14,116 bases of DNA, taken from NCBI GenBank assembly GCA_017420625.1, contig JAFOIR010000123.1, positions 1-14,116 on the forward strand, given 5' to 3'. This document shows, piece by piece, positions 13,829-14,116 of the stretch. The notes under the pieces were generated by a model. The model was not told the origin of the DNA. It was given only the letters and a program-made list of their open reading frames with translations, and did not search any database. The position numbers were made by a program, and so were the translations under genes. This stretch comes from Bacillota bacterium. GTDB taxonomy: Bacteria > Bacillota_A > Clostridia > Lachnospirales > Bianqueaceae. Numbering within the stretch: position 1 is the first letter of the stretch; the number at the start of each line of letters is the position of its first letter.

Positions 13829-14116
13829 TTCTTCCTCCTTAGATCATGCATCAGATCTTTTTCTTCTTCTCCGAAGATCCTGACAAGGCGCTGATACTTC
13901 CTGTAAAGCTTCTCATAGATCTTCGTATTCTGCAGGTTCGGCCGGTAGACTTGTCGTTCATGACAGCCCATCACCCGGATGGCCTCTTCCGCCCGGTCAT
14001 ACCCGCCGCCGGCTTTCCCTGCCGCGACTGCCCCGAAGATCGCACTGCCGTGCGCCGGCCCTACCGGAAGCGGTACTGCCTCCACCGGACGTCCGAGGAT
14101 ATCGGCATACAGCTGC
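13825..14116 (-). CDS. FGGY-family carbohydrate kinase, ribulokinase-like (C-terminus only)
   Basis: Only the last 96 codons are in the window; the N-terminal four fifths lie beyond the right edge, and the frame is open to base 14116. The visible part starts QLYADILGRPVEAVP, followed by HGSAIFGAVAAGKAGGGYD and a later VYRPN..N..IYEKLYRKY segment, the typical end of L-ribulokinases and related pentulose kinases. The conserved GSAIFGA glycine-rich stretch belongs to the ATP-binding C-terminal domain of FGGY kinases. Ribulokinase (AraB-like) is my best reading, with xylulokinase or another pentulose kinase as alternatives. Its TGA stop overlaps the esterase start as ATGA, and the esterase ribosome binding site lies within its last codons. 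Confidence 0.8.
   Translation of the reverse strand, partial: QLYADILGRPVEAVPLPVGPAHGSAIFGAVAAGKAGGGYDRAEEAIRVMGCHERQVYRPNLQNTKIYEKLYRKYQRLVRIFGEEEKDLMHDLRRKK

Overview
The window comes from a Gram-positive, probably anaerobic member of the Bacillota (Firmicutes). The reasons are strong GGAGG-type ribosome binding sites in front of nearly every gene, compact operons, an argC-J-B-D-carB cluster behind ArgR-type operators, and sugar-utilisation genes with AraC-family control. By eye the GC content is moderate, about 50-55%. Nothing here fixes the genus; a gut or rumen Lachnospiraceae or Erysipelotrichales-like host is a guess from gene content only. I see no IS element, CRISPR array, tRNA or rRNA.

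Layout. (1) Positions 1-1732, minus strand: a PIN-like predicted nuclease followed 25 nt later by proS (prolyl-tRNA synthetase), which runs off the left edge. (2) Positions 1733-2038: a divergent control region with a perfect and a near-perfect 14-bp ARG box, a degenerate third box, and a good sigma-A type promoter for argC that the last two boxes overlap. (3) Positions 2039-9969, plus strand: a six-gene arginine/carbamoyl-phosphate operon, argC (short type 2 form), a GNAT acetyltransferase, argJ, argB, argD, carB, with gaps of only 15-49 nt, closed by a strong terminator. carA, argF, argG and argH are not present. (4) Positions 10030-10878, minus strand: an AraC-family regulator convergent to carB. 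(5) Positions 10879-11087: a divergent intergenic region rich in dyads, holding an 11-bp inverted repeat, three copies of AGTCGAA, and a 15-bp palindromic unit repeated in tandem into the ribosome binding site. (6) Positions 11088-13002, plus strand: a TIM-barrel sugar isomerase/epimerase and a Gfo/Idh/MocA dehydrogenase, ended by a bidirectional terminator. (7) Positions 13079-14116, minus strand: an alpha/beta hydrolase resembling feruloyl/cinnamoyl esterases, translationally coupled (ATGA overlap) to an upstream gene whose C-terminus looks like an L-ribulokinase and which is cut by the right edge.

How the genes work together. ArgJ, ArgB, ArgC and ArgD carry glutamate through acetylated intermediates to ornithine; the GNAT protein may help prime or replenish the acetyl cycle. 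CarB makes carbamoyl phosphate for citrulline or pyrimidines, but its glutaminase partner must lie elsewhere. The right half is a carbohydrate region: the isomerase/dehydrogenase pair probably works on an oxidised or epimerised sugar under the divergent AraC protein, while the esterase plus kinase pair would fit release and phosphorylation of arabinose-derived sugars from feruloylated plant fibre. The substrates are inferred, not seen.
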